From: JAYEIA01 sp964472505
GTDB taxonomy: Bacteria; Bacteroidota; Bacteroidia; Bacteroidales; JAADGE01
NCBI GenBank assembly: GCA_964472505.1
Contig: CAYYQW010000055.1
Span: forward strand, 1 to 27,191
Direction of reading: 5' to 3'
Length of the DNA stretch: 27,191 nt
In this document: positions 7,391-14,604 of the stretch, piece after piece
Layout: every line of letters starts with the position of its first letter
How positions within the stretch are numbered: position 1 is the stretch's first letter
Made by a program: the position numbers and the translations under genes
The notes under the pieces: generated by a model
The model's database searches: none
What the model saw: the letters and a program-made list of their open reading frames with translations, nothing else
What the model was told of the DNA's origin: nothing

Positions 7391-7686
7391 GCTGATTTGT
7401 GTTTTTTACCCACACCTTAAGGCACAACGATAAATTACCCGCAGAGACCGAACCGGCGAAATTGAGTAGGAAAAACGACAGTCGTAAGGCCACATTTCCG
7501 AAATGTTTTTTTGACTAATTGCTTGCTTTTAAATAATTTCGTCATTAATGTCGCATACCATATAAAGATAGATTGGCGACACGGAAGTGTCGTTAGTACA
7601 TACGTTGGGTGCAATTATCCCAAGATGATACAGTAAAACTATTCGAAAAAAAGAGTTGATAAGTTCAGAATTAATTGGAACTTTAT
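7391..7686. other. Intergenic between uvrA and the toxin gene
   Basis: No gene is seen. The region contains a CGACAC/GTGTCG hairpin with GGAA loop (7577-7592). Right beside it is TACATACGTTGGGTG (7597-7611), which is an imperfect inverted match to CACACATCGTATATA (8632-8646) on the other side of the toxin-antitoxin pair. Confidence 0.5.
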
Positions 7687-7694
7687 TATCTTTG
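7687..7694 (+). promoter_or_regulatory. -7 box of the toxin-antitoxin operon
   Basis: TATCTTTG is a perfect TAnnTTTG match and ends 16 bases before the GTG start of the toxin gene. This leaves a leader of only about 10 bases. Confidence 0.65.
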
Positions 7695-7710
7695 CACAAA
7701 ATGATTTAAT

Positions 7711-8052
7711 GTGAATTTAATTAATAGAAGTTTACTTGAACGATTAAAGCGGAAAAACCGTGGGAACACTAAGTTGATTAAAGCAATCGACAAGTTAATA
7801 AACGATATTCAAGTAAACATTTGGGATTCACCGACTGAATTAAAAGAAACACGACCAGATGCAGATTGTGTTCATAGCGAAGGATTCTATTTTTTTAATC
7901 TCAATGTTCATCGTACAATGATTTTGATAGAATTTGATGAAAACAAAAGAGCCCGTGTTATTTGGACCGGTTCGCATCAGGATTATGAAAAGAGATTTAA
8001 AAACAACAAAAACACGATTAAAAAGTGGCTCAAAGATAATGGTTGGATTTAA
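7711..8052 (+). CDS. higB: HigB-family type II toxin (RelE-like mRNA interferase)
   Basis: The gene encodes a 113-residue protein resembling the HigB_toxin branch of the RelE superfamily, ribosome-dependent mRNA endonucleases held inactive by their antitoxin. Recognisable blocks are RPDADCVHSEGFYFFNLNVHR, then MILIEFDENKRARVIWTGSH with the conserved GSHxDYE, and the Lys-rich tail NNKNTIKKWLKDNGWI. It starts at GTG 7711, the only reasonable start, because upstream ATGs at 7701 and 7709 run straight into stop codons. The toxin precedes the antitoxin, the characteristic order of hig modules, with 11 bases between them. The pair is clearly AT-richer than uvrA and the nuclease gene on either side, which suggests acquisition by transfer. 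Activity is inferred from family membership. Confidence 0.88.
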   Translation: MNLINRSLLERLKRKNRGNTKLIKAIDKLINDIQVNIWDSPTELKETRPDADCVHSEGFYFFNLNVHRTMILIEFDENKRARVIWTGSHQDYEKRFKNNKNTIKKWLKDNGWI

Positions 8053-8063
8053 AATAGTTTGAT

Positions 8064-8621
8064 ATGAAAGATTTAGTTGACATTCGAGAAATAGAGAATA
8101 TCCAACAGTTGGATAATGAATATGACTTACAGAAAGCTTTACTGCTTGACCGAAAATTAAGGTTAATGGTTAAAGAAAACCCTGACTTAAAACCACTCCA
8201 TGATAAGTTGTTTGAGCTAATCCAGAATTACGAAGAGAAAAACTGGTCGGATAGTGAAAATATCCCTGAGAAACAATTTGACGAGGCAGAAACGGCTGAA
8301 CAGCTTGTTGAGATAGAACGAAAATTCATAGCACAAAGAAAAGATGTGATTAGAAAAAAATTAAAAAGCTATGATATGAATCAAACTGACTTAGCGATTT
8401 TACTTGGACATAAAAAATCGTACATGTCAGAGTTGATTAATGGAGTATCTCAATTCTCAATGAAAGATTTAGTAATAATTCATAGAATTTTAAGGATTGA
8501 TTTAGCCAAATTGATTCCTACATACTTGCAAAACGAAACACGAGAGAGAGTAAAACAAACTATCATTCAATTAAATAAACCGAAACTAAGTTTGAGAATG
8601 AATGACTTGATAATGAGTTAA
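8064..8621 (+). CDS. higA: HigA-family antitoxin / XRE-type regulator
   Basis: The gene encodes a 185-residue protein with an N-terminal helical part (1-90), possibly the toxin-binding region, and a C-terminal XRE/Cro helix-turn-helix at about 94-150 (KLKSYDMNQTDLAILLGHKK, then SYMSELINGVSQFSMKDL). Antitoxins of this kind neutralise the toxin and repress the shared promoter. The downstream position, 11 bases after higB, supports this role. It is longer than the roughly 100-residue minimal HigA, because of the N-terminal extension. A hand count of one line (8341-8400) gives about 25% G+C, well below nearby housekeeping genes. Autoregulation at the TATCTTTG promoter is inferred. Confidence 0.85.
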   Translation: MKDLVDIREIENIQQLDNEYDLQKALLLDRKLRLMVKENPDLKPLHDKLFELIQNYEEKNWSDSENIPEKQFDEAETAEQLVEIERKFIAQRKDVIRKKLKSYDMNQTDLAILLGHKKSYMSELINGVSQFSMKDLVIIHRILRIDLAKLIPTYLQNETRERVKQTIIQLNKPKLSLRMNDLIMS

Positions 8622-8678
8622 TAAAAGCGCACACACATCGTATATAAAACATTTGGCAGTCAGTGTGTTATCGAACAT
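8622..8678. other. Right flank of the toxin-antitoxin pair
   Basis: CACACATCGTATATA (8632-8646) matches 12 of 15 bases of the reverse complement of 7597-7611. The two therefore bracket the toxin-antitoxin pair as an imperfect inverted repeat. The sequence then runs into the assembly gap. Confidence 0.4.
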
Positions 8679-8778
8679 NNNNNNNNNNNNNNNNNNNNNN
8701 NNNNNNNNNNNNNNNNNNNNNNNNNNNNNNNNNNNNNNNNNNNNNNNNNNNNNNNNNNNNNNNNNNNNNNNNNNNNNN
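8679..8778. other. Assembly gap (100 N)
   Basis: Exactly 100 N, the usual placeholder for a gap of unknown length. Its right edge begins with a tandem repeat unit, so collapse of a repeat array is a likely cause. Nothing can be said about genes inside. Confidence 0.95.
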
Positions 8779-8965
8779 TATCCACACGTTCAAAAGTCCT
8801 GCGCAAGCTGCGGACGTTTTGAAGTGTTTCGGGCTGCTGTTTCCGTAAGATAAAATAATACAGACTCTTCTGATTATCCACACGTTCAAAAGTCCTGCGC
8901 AAGCTGCGGACGTTTTGAAGTGTTTCGGGGCTGCGGAGCTTTTGAAGTGTTTTGGGCTGAGGGTT
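8779..8965. repeat. 96-bp tandem repeat with internal imperfect palindrome
   Basis: The unit starting TATCCACACGTTCAAAAGTC at 8779 recurs at 8875, a period of 96 bases. About 55 bases of the second unit are retained, followed by a further half-unit (about 8930-8962, GCTGCGGAGCTTTTGAAGTG). Within each unit, ACACGTTCAAAAGTCC and GGACGTTTTGAAGTGT form an imperfect inverted repeat around TGCGCAAGCTGC. The first unit directly abuts the gap, so the array probably extends into it. Confidence 0.8.
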
Positions 8966-9058
8966 GTTTTGAAACGAAAGGCGGCTTACAGGGTATAAAC
9001 GGTTTTTTGGCAGAAACTAAAAATACAGAAAAGCAGCGGCTTTTTCACGGAATTCATA

Positions 9059-9066
9059 TATTTTTG
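9059..9066 (+). promoter_or_regulatory. -7 box upstream of the secreted nuclease
   Basis: TATTTTTG fits TAnnTTTG and lies 103 bases before the ATG at 9170. A weaker AACCTTTG at 9087-9094 is nearer. Either would place a TTG at 9092, in frame with the gene, in or before the leader. Confidence 0.5.
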
Positions 9067-9169
9067 CTTTTCCCCGCTATCTATTGAACCTTTGCTTTTA
9101 AAAGCCTCCATTTTGTTCAAAATAGCCGACATTATTCGATTTTTAGATTATTTACATAAGATCAGACTC

Positions 9170-10909
9170 ATGAAACATTTATTTTTAATTACATTAGTTA
9201 GCCTATTTTTCCTTACGGCTTTTTCACAGGCATTGCCCATAGGTATAGACGAAGATTTTTCCGATTGGACGGACGAGGCTCAAATTCACACCGATGCAAA
9301 CGGCGACGGAAGCGGGACCGATTTTCTTTCTTTTTCGGTTTCCAACGATGCCGATTATTTATACATCCGTTTGAAAATTGCCGATGAAACTTTGCTTAAC
9401 GATGACAATAATATTTTTCTGCAAATAGATACGGACGATAATCCGGAAACCGGTTATCAGGTTGCCGGCATAGGCGCCGAGTTGGGTTGGGTTTTTTCCG
9501 GCCGTTACGGATATTTTAATCCGCCTGCAGCAGTCAAAATTACCGTTGAGCACAGTGATATTTCTTTTATGGCACTGCCTACGGTGAGTTCCACAGAGTT
9601 TGAGATGGCCATATCGCGCCATGCCATGATTAACGGATATGAGCTTTTTCCGGGACACACGATTAAGTTAGTTTTCTACGATGACCGCACCGACGGAGAC
9701 TTTATGCCCGACCTTGGCGAAACCTTTACTTACATATTTGACGATGAAAGCGAACTGCCGGAAACGGACTTGCTTGCTTTTGAAAGAAAAAATGCCGAAG
9801 ATATTCGCGTAATGACTTTCAATGTATTGTTTGACGGATTGATAGACCCCGAAAGACAAGACGGATTTAAACGAACAATCAAAGTCGTAAAGCCGGATAT
9901 TGTTACTTTCAACGAAGCTTGGGATACGCAAGCCTATCAGGCGCAAAACCTTATGAATGATTGGGTGCCGCTTTCTGAAGGCAGTTGGCAGTGCATTGAG
10001 GCCGATAACGGCAATATCACCTGTTCGGCTTTTCCCATTGCCGACACATACCGCATACTGCCGGGGCATCGTCTTACGGCAGCGCTTATTGATTTGCCCG
10101 CAAGCTACGGAACGGACTTGCTTTCCGTAAATGCGCATTTGAAATGTTGCGGCGGAACGTCCAATAATGCCGAACGCCAATTGGAAGCCGATGCTTTTGC
10201 TGCATTTATTTTGGATGCCAAAACTTCAGGCGGCAGTTTTACGGTTCCGGAAAATACACCCATCGTTTTAAGCGGCGATTTGAATTTGGTGGGCGACCGC
10301 CAACAACTTACCACCATGCTTACCGGCGATATTCAAAACACCGGCACCTACGGACAGGGCGCAGCACTTGATTGGGACGGAACCGCATTTACCGATTTAG
10401 TCAGTTCGCACAGCGACGGACGTCATGCATACACCTGGTATGATGAGTCTTCCTCATTTTGGCCCGGACGTTTGGACTACATCATTTATTCCGATGCCGT
10501 TATGCAGCATACCCATGCTTTTACGGTCGATACGCGATTAATGAGCCCGGAGCGCTTATCTCAATACGGCTTACAGTTTGAGGATTCTAAAGTATCGGAC
10601 CATTTGGCTAAAGTAGCGGATTTTAGTTTTGGCGATTTTGCCGGACGTGCTTCTTTTGATACCGAGAAAGCCGTTTTTATTGTTGTTTCCGATTCTTCCG
10701 GAAGCGGAAATTATTTGATAAAGAGTTTGAATAATGAAAAAATTCGTAATTTAAAAGTATATGATGCCGGCGGGCGTCAGCTTTTTAACAAAGCCATTCA
10801 TAATAATTTTTATTATTTGAATTTGCACGGAATGCCAAGCGGTTTGTATATTATAAAAGCGGAAGGCGATGAACATACCCAAACGCTGAAACTCATGCAT
10901 CAAAACTAA
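9170..10909 (+). CDS. Secreted endonuclease/exonuclease/phosphatase-family protein, T9SS cargo
   Basis: The gene encodes a 579-residue protein. Residues 1-20 are a signal peptide (MKHLFLITLVSLFFLTAFSQ). Residues 24-195 form a CBM9/DOMON-like beta-sandwich (SNDADYLYIRLKIADETLL). Residues 212-487 form an EEP (DNase I/sphingomyelinase-like) metal-dependent hydrolase. Its motifs are all visible: Asn218 (MTFNV), Glu249 (FNEAW), His323 (VNAHLK), Asp370/Asn372 (SGDLN), Asp436 (RLDYI) and Asp477/His478 (SDHLA). Residues from about 505 form a T9SS type A sorting domain (LKVYDAGGRQLFN...GLYIIKAEG). It probably cleaves a phosphodiester, either extracellular nucleic acid or a phospholipid headgroup; the sequence does not settle which. 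I chose the ATG at 9170 because it opens the signal peptide; an in-frame TTG at 9092 adds an implausible leader. The next gene starts 9 bases after the stop. Confidence 0.88.
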   Translation: MKHLFLITLVSLFFLTAFSQALPIGIDEDFSDWTDEAQIHTDANGDGSGTDFLSFSVSNDADYLYIRLKIADETLLNDDNNIFLQIDTDDNPETGYQVAGIGAELGWVFSGRYGYFNPPAAVKITVEHSDISFMALPTVSSTEFEMAISRHAMINGYELFPGHTIKLVFYDDRTDGDFMPDLGETFTYIFDDESELPETDLLAFERKNAEDIRVMTFNVLFDGLIDPERQDGFKRTIKVVKPDIVTFNEAWDTQAYQAQNLMNDWVPLSEGSWQCIEADNGNITCSAFPIADTYRILPGHRLTAALIDLPASYGTDLLSVNAHLKCCGGTSNNAERQLEADAFAAFILDAKTSGGSFTVPENTPIVLSGDLNLVGDRQQLTTMLTGDIQNTGTYGQGAALDWDGTAFTDLVSSHSDGRHAYTWYDESSSFWPGRLDYIIYSDAVMQHTHAFTVDTRLMSPERLSQYGLQFEDSKVSDHLAKVADFSFGDFAGRASFDTEKAVFIVVSDSSGSGNYLIKSLNNEKIRNLKVYDAGGRQLFNKAIHNNFYYLNLHGMPSGLYIIKAEGDEHTQTLKLMHQN

Positions 10910-10918
10910 TTAAAACTC

Positions 10919-11410
10919 ATGGCCGAAAATATTTTTACAGCTCAAAAGGCTGATAAAGAAGAAAAATACCAAAGCCTTTTGTCGCAAATAGAAGCTTTAA
11001 CGCAAGGCGAAACTGATACTATTGCCAATTTGGCAAATATTGCTTCGGCACTGTATTTTGGAATGGGATTTTTTTGGGTCGGCTTTTACCGAGTAGCCGA
11101 TGAAGATGAATTGGTGCTTGGGCCGTTTCACGGGCCGGTGGCCTGCACACGCATTCGATACGGAAAAGGCGTTTGCGGAACGGCTTGGGAGAAAAAACAA
11201 AGCATAGTGGTTCCCAATGTGGATGAATTTCCCGGGCATATTGCCTGCAGCAGTGATTCCAAATCGGAAATTGTACTTTGTATTTCAAAAAACAATCAGG
11301 TGCAATGGATTTTGGATATCGACAGCAATCGCTTGAATGATTTTGATGAGACGGACAAGAAATACTTGGAAAAACTTTGCAGTGGAGTCATTGAGCCTTT
11401 AATTGTTTAA
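10919..11410 (+). CDS. msrC: Free methionine-(R)-sulfoxide reductase (GAF-type fRMsr)
   Basis: The gene encodes a 163-residue cytosolic GAF-domain enzyme that reduces free methionine-R-sulfoxide with thioredoxin. The family fingerprint is present throughout: FFWVGFYR, LGPFHGPVACTRI, GKGVCGTAW and FPGHIACSSDSKSEIV. The three redox cysteines of the family are all there, Cys76 (VAC), Cys86 (GVCG) and Cys110 (HIAC), together with the Glu of SEIV that binds the substrate amine. Length matches the family. The start follows the nuclease gene by 9 bases, so co-transcription is likely, although a functional link is not obvious. The segment VLCISKNNQVQW is a little divergent from the usual VPV...GVLDIDS block, but LDIDS is kept. 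Confidence 0.92.
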   Translation: MAENIFTAQKADKEEKYQSLLSQIEALTQGETDTIANLANIASALYFGMGFFWVGFYRVADEDELVLGPFHGPVACTRIRYGKGVCGTAWEKKQSIVVPNVDEFPGHIACSSDSKSEIVLCISKNNQVQWILDIDSNRLNDFDETDKKYLEKLCSGVIEPLIV

Positions 11411-11420
11411 GTTGGGTAGG

Positions 11421-11619
11421 TTTGCCACAAAGACACGAAGGCACAAAGCTTATTGAAAACAGAAAGCAGAATGTAATATTTTTTGACGGTATGTTTAATT
11501 GGGTTTTTTTTGCCACAAAGACGCTAAGGCACGAAGATTTATAAAGCAGGAGGTTAATGATTTTTGAAGGTATGTTTAAATTTTGCAGGTTTTGCCACAA
11601 AGGCACCAAGACACAAAGG
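11421..11619. repeat. Three GCCACAAAGACACGAAGGCAC-type repeats
   Basis: Copies begin at 11424, 11512 and 11594 (GCCACAAAGACACGAAGGC, GCCACAAAGACGCTAAGGC, GCCACAAAGGCACCAAGAC), spaced 88 and 82 bases apart. The spacers are related too (TTTTTGAMGGTATGTTTAA occurs before copies 2 and 3), so these are diverged tandem units rather than isolated hits. A weaker relative (CAAAGGACACAAAGATACAC) is near 17203. Confidence 0.75.
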
Positions 11620-11753
11620 TCTGCTCCGAAAAACACAAAATGCTGATTTTTATTGGCTTTCATTTCTTATTACCAAGAGAATGCCTACAAATTCGCAGTT
11701 TAAAAAAGTCCCCTTTAGGGGATTTAGGGGTAAAAAGACTTTTCGGAGCAGAC
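11619..11753. mobile_element. MITE-like element A, ends GTCTGCTCCGAAAA
   Basis: A perfect 14-bp inverted repeat (11619-11632 and 11740-11753) bounds 135 bases. The interior includes AAAAGTCCCCTTTAGGGG, which makes a CCCCTTTAGGGG hairpin. No transposase frame is present. Read inward from the right, the end is GAGTCTGCTCCGAAAAGTC, closely matching the ends of element B at 19515-19680. Confidence 0.6.
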
Positions 11754-11794
11754 TCAACGCTGTTTAATAAATCATCGAAAATATTTAATAAGCT

Positions 11795-12562
11795 ATGGAA
11801 TGGTATCATATTTTGGCGGTAATCGGAGTAGGTTTTGTTGCCGGATTTATTAATACATTGGCCGGAAGCGGTTCATTAATTACGCTTCCCATGCTTATGT
11901 TTTTGGGGCTTCCGGCCAATGTGGCAAACGGTACCAATCGGGTGGGGGTGCTTCTGCAGAGTGCCGTTGCCGTAGCACGATTCAAAAAACAAAAAGTTTT
12001 CACCTTTAAGGAAAGCCTGCCTTTAACGATTCCTGCAATTGTAGGCTCGGTGGTCGGGGCTTTGTTGGCAGTTGAAATAAATGAAGAAATCATGGAGCTT
12101 ACCATCGGTATTTTACTGATTGCCATGTTTTTTCTTCTTATCTTCAAACCCAAACAATGGATTACCGGAAATCCGGAATTGCAAAAAGATAAACCTTCTT
12201 TTGTGCAAATCATTATTTTCTTTTTTATCGGACTTTACGGCGGGTTTATTCAAGCCGGTGTAGGGCTGTTTCTTTTGGCCGGTTTGGTTATGGGAGCCGG
12301 GCTCGATTTGGTTAAAGCCAATGCCGTTAAGCTGCTCATCGTACTGCTTTATACGCCTTTTGCCATGGCGGTTTTTTTTATGAACGGACAAATTGATTGG
12401 GCTTGGGGAGTTGTTCTGGCTATAGGTAATATGGGCGGTGCTTTGCTTGCTACACAATTTGCCGCTCTCAAAGGCGCCAACGCCATTCGTTACATTTTGC
12501 TTGCGGTTTTATTTTTGTCGGCCTTGGAACTTTTCGGCGTTCGGGAATGGATTTTTGGCTGA
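11795..12562 (+). CDS. TauE/SafE-family sulfite exporter-like permease
   Basis: The gene encodes a 255-residue integral membrane protein with seven to eight hydrophobic helices and the internal two-fold repeat of the TauE/SafE family. Repeat one has GFVAGFINTLAGSGSLITLP and repeat two has FIGLYGGFIQAGVGLFLLAG. Family members move small sulfur- or carbon-containing anions (sulfite, sulfoacetate, taurine-derived products) across the inner membrane. The substrate cannot be told from the sequence, and no sulfur-metabolism gene is adjacent. It starts at ATG 11795, directly before a strongly hydrophobic segment. The gene lies 73 bases before an ABC-F gene that has its own -7 box, so the two are probably independently transcribed. 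Confidence 0.9.
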   Translation: MEWYHILAVIGVGFVAGFINTLAGSGSLITLPMLMFLGLPANVANGTNRVGVLLQSAVAVARFKKQKVFTFKESLPLTIPAIVGSVVGALLAVEINEEIMELTIGILLIAMFFLLIFKPKQWITGNPELQKDKPSFVQIIIFFFIGLYGGFIQAGVGLFLLAGLVMGAGLDLVKANAVKLLIVLLYTPFAMAVFFMNGQIDWAWGVVLAIGNMGGALLATQFAALKGANAIRYILLAVLFLSALELFGVREWIFG

Positions 12563-12599
12563 GTGTTCGCTAATTCCTTTCTAATTCAACAAAAAAATC

Positions 12600-12607
12600 T
12601 ATTTTTG
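12600..12607 (+). promoter_or_regulatory. -7 box of the ABC-F gene
   Basis: TATTTTTG fits TAnnTTTG and lies 28 bases before the ATG at 12636. An ATG at 12626 is out of frame and opens only a nine-codon reading frame. Confidence 0.65.
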
Positions 12608-12635
12608 TGCTTTAACCAAAAAAAAATGAATTATT

Positions 12636-14600
12636 ATGTTTGCGGTCAATAATATTTCCGTTGTATTCTCCGGTGAGACTTTGTTTGATGAACTTTCAGT
12701 AGTCATCGGGCCAAAGGAGCGTATCGGCTTGACCGGAAAAAACGGTGCCGGTAAAACTACGCTGCTGAAAATTCTTAACGGAAACACGGAGCCTACATCC
12801 GGCAGTGTGAATATACCGCAGGATAAAACCATCGGTTACCTTCCGCAGCAAATGAAATACCCCTCCGGGCGCACGGTTTTTGCCGAAGCACGTGAAGCTT
12901 TTGCCGATGTTTTGGCATTGCGAAGCGAAGAGCAGGAAATCATTAATCAAATCACCGAACGCACCGATTATCAAACCGAATCTTACCTGAAATTAAGCGA
13001 CCGCCTGAGTGAGGTGCAGCAGCGCTTGGAGATGTTTTCGGCCGATAAAATGGCGGCCAATATTGAGAAGATTTTAAAAGGTTTGGGTTTTGAACGTTCC
13101 GATTTTGAGCGTCCGGTTACTGAGTTCAGCGGCGGTTGGCGCATGCGTATTGAGCTGGCCAAAATATTGTTGAAACAACCGGATTTGCTTTTGCTCGATG
13201 AGCCTACCAATCATCTGGATATTGAATCGGTGCAGTGGTTGGAGAGTTTTTTGAAAAACTACGGCGGTGCCATTGTGCTTATTTCACACGACCGCGCATT
13301 TTTGGATGCCATTACCGAGCGCACCATCGAAATAGCCGGCGGCAATTTGTATGATTATAATCTGCCTTTTTCCAAATTTGAAGAAAAAAGGAAAGAGCGC
13401 ATAGAAAAGCAGAAAGCCGAATTCATCAATCAGCAAAAATACATTGATGATACTCAGGCTTTTATCGACCGCTTCCGTTATCAAGCCAATAAAGCTTCGC
13501 AGGTGCAGTCGCGCGTTAAGCAATTGGAGAAATTGGAGCGCATAGATTTTGATGCTGAGGATTTTTCGGATTTGGAGTTTTCTTTTCCGCCTGCTCCGCC
13601 TTCCGGCGACGTAGTTTTTGAAGCCAAAGAGCTCGGAAAGTCCTACGGTGAGCTCGAAGTTTTGAAAGATTTATATTTTGATATAGAAAACGGGGACCGG
13701 ATTGCTTTTGCCGGCAAAAACGGCCAAGGAAAAACCACCATGATTCGTATTATTATAGGCGAACTGGAATACAGCGGCACGGCAAAATTGGGACATAATG
13801 TGAAAATTGGTTATTTTGCTCAAAACCAGGATGAAAAATTAGATGACAGCAAAACCGTTTTAGATGTTCTGGATGACGTGGCCGTGGGTGATGTCAGAAA
13901 ACGCTTGCGCGATATTCTCGGGCAATTCCTGTTTCACGGTGATGATGTGCATAAAAAAGTTTCGGTGCTTTCCGGCGGCGAGCGCTCTCGTTTGGCATTG
14001 GCAAAATTGATGTTGGAACCTCACAACCTGCTCATTCTTGATGAGCCTACCAACCATTTGGATATTCGCTCAAAAGACCGACTGAAAAAGGCTTTGCAAC
14101 AATTTACCGGAACGCTTATTGTGGTTTCTCATGACCGCCATTTTCTTGACGGCTTGGTTGATAATATTTTTGAGTTTGAAAATAAGAAAATTAAAAAACA
14201 CGGCGGTGATGTTTCTTTATTTCTTAAAAAAATTCAAGAAAAGCAAACCGCATACGATTTTAAAAATAACAACTCTCAAAAAAATGCGGAAGCAGCCAAC
14301 GAATCTGAAAAAATAACCGATAATAAGCAGTTATACCTGCTTCGTAAAGAATATGACAAAGAAATACGCAAACTTCAAAAGGAAGTAGAAAAGCATGAGA
14401 AGCATATTGAAGAGAAAGAGCAATTTATTGACGAAGCCGAAAAGCGCTTAGCTTCGGGTGAGCAGATTGACGATACGAATTTTTTTGAAGAATTTGAAGC
14501 CGCCAAAAAAGCTTTGGAATTTCATCTGGATGCTTGGGAGAAACATGAAAAGCTTGTGCAAAATATGACGGAAGAAAAAGAACGTGAAGCCGGCAAATAA
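12636..14600 (+). CDS. ABC-F family ATPase (ribosome-associated)
   Basis: The gene encodes a 654-residue soluble protein with two ABC cassettes and no membrane domain. Walker A motifs are GKNGAGKTT (34-42) and GKNGQGKTT (360-368). Signatures are FSGGWRMRIELA (about 164) and LSGGERSRLALA (about 445). Both Walker B motifs are LDEPTNHLD, with the catalytic Glu. An interdomain linker with the ABC-F helical pair spans about 245-305 (FINQQKYIDDTQAFIDRFRY). The C-terminus (about 560-640) is a charged coiled coil like that of Uup/YdiF-type members. ABC-F proteins bind the ribosomal E site and relieve stalling or confer antibiotic protection. The housekeeping type is more likely here, but resistance cannot be excluded. 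The stop lies 4 bases from the convergent corA remnant. Confidence 0.93.
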   Translation: MFAVNNISVVFSGETLFDELSVVIGPKERIGLTGKNGAGKTTLLKILNGNTEPTSGSVNIPQDKTIGYLPQQMKYPSGRTVFAEAREAFADVLALRSEEQEIINQITERTDYQTESYLKLSDRLSEVQQRLEMFSADKMAANIEKILKGLGFERSDFERPVTEFSGGWRMRIELAKILLKQPDLLLLDEPTNHLDIESVQWLESFLKNYGGAIVLISHDRAFLDAITERTIEIAGGNLYDYNLPFSKFEEKRKERIEKQKAEFINQQKYIDDTQAFIDRFRYQANKASQVQSRVKQLEKLERIDFDAEDFSDLEFSFPPAPPSGDVVFEAKELGKSYGELEVLKDLYFDIENGDRIAFAGKNGQGKTTMIRIIIGELEYSGTAKLGHNVKIGYFAQNQDEKLDDSKTVLDVLDDVAVGDVRKRLRDILGQFLFHGDDVHKKVSVLSGGERSRLALAKLMLEPHNLLILDEPTNHLDIRSKDRLKKALQQFTGTLIVVSHDRHFLDGLVDNIFEFENKKIKKHGGDVSLFLKKIQEKQTAYDFKNNNSQKNAEAANESEKITDNKQLYLLRKEYDKEIRKLQKEVEKHEKHIEEKEQFIDEAEKRLASGEQIDDTNFFEEFEAAKKALEFHLDAWEKHEKLVQNMTEEKEREAGK

Positions 14601-14604
14601 GCTG

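Larger units (their letters stand above)
11411..11794. other. Repeat-rich intergenic region
   Basis: No gene is seen. The region holds three GCCACAAAG repeats and a MITE-like inverted-repeat element (11619-11753). Small open frames across it are produced by the repeats. Confidence 0.6.

Noticed and set aside
8653..8902. Several frames crossing the N run
   Set aside because: They are open only because N bases cannot make stop codons; the readable parts are tandem repeat sequence.
11421..11619. CRISPR array from three similarly spaced repeats
   Set aside because: Only three copies, the repeats are diverged, the spacers resemble each other, and no cas genes are near.
11564..11822. Two overlapping plus-strand frames before the permease gene
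   Set aside because: Produced by GCCACAAAG repeats and MITE-like element A; no recognisable protein sequence.
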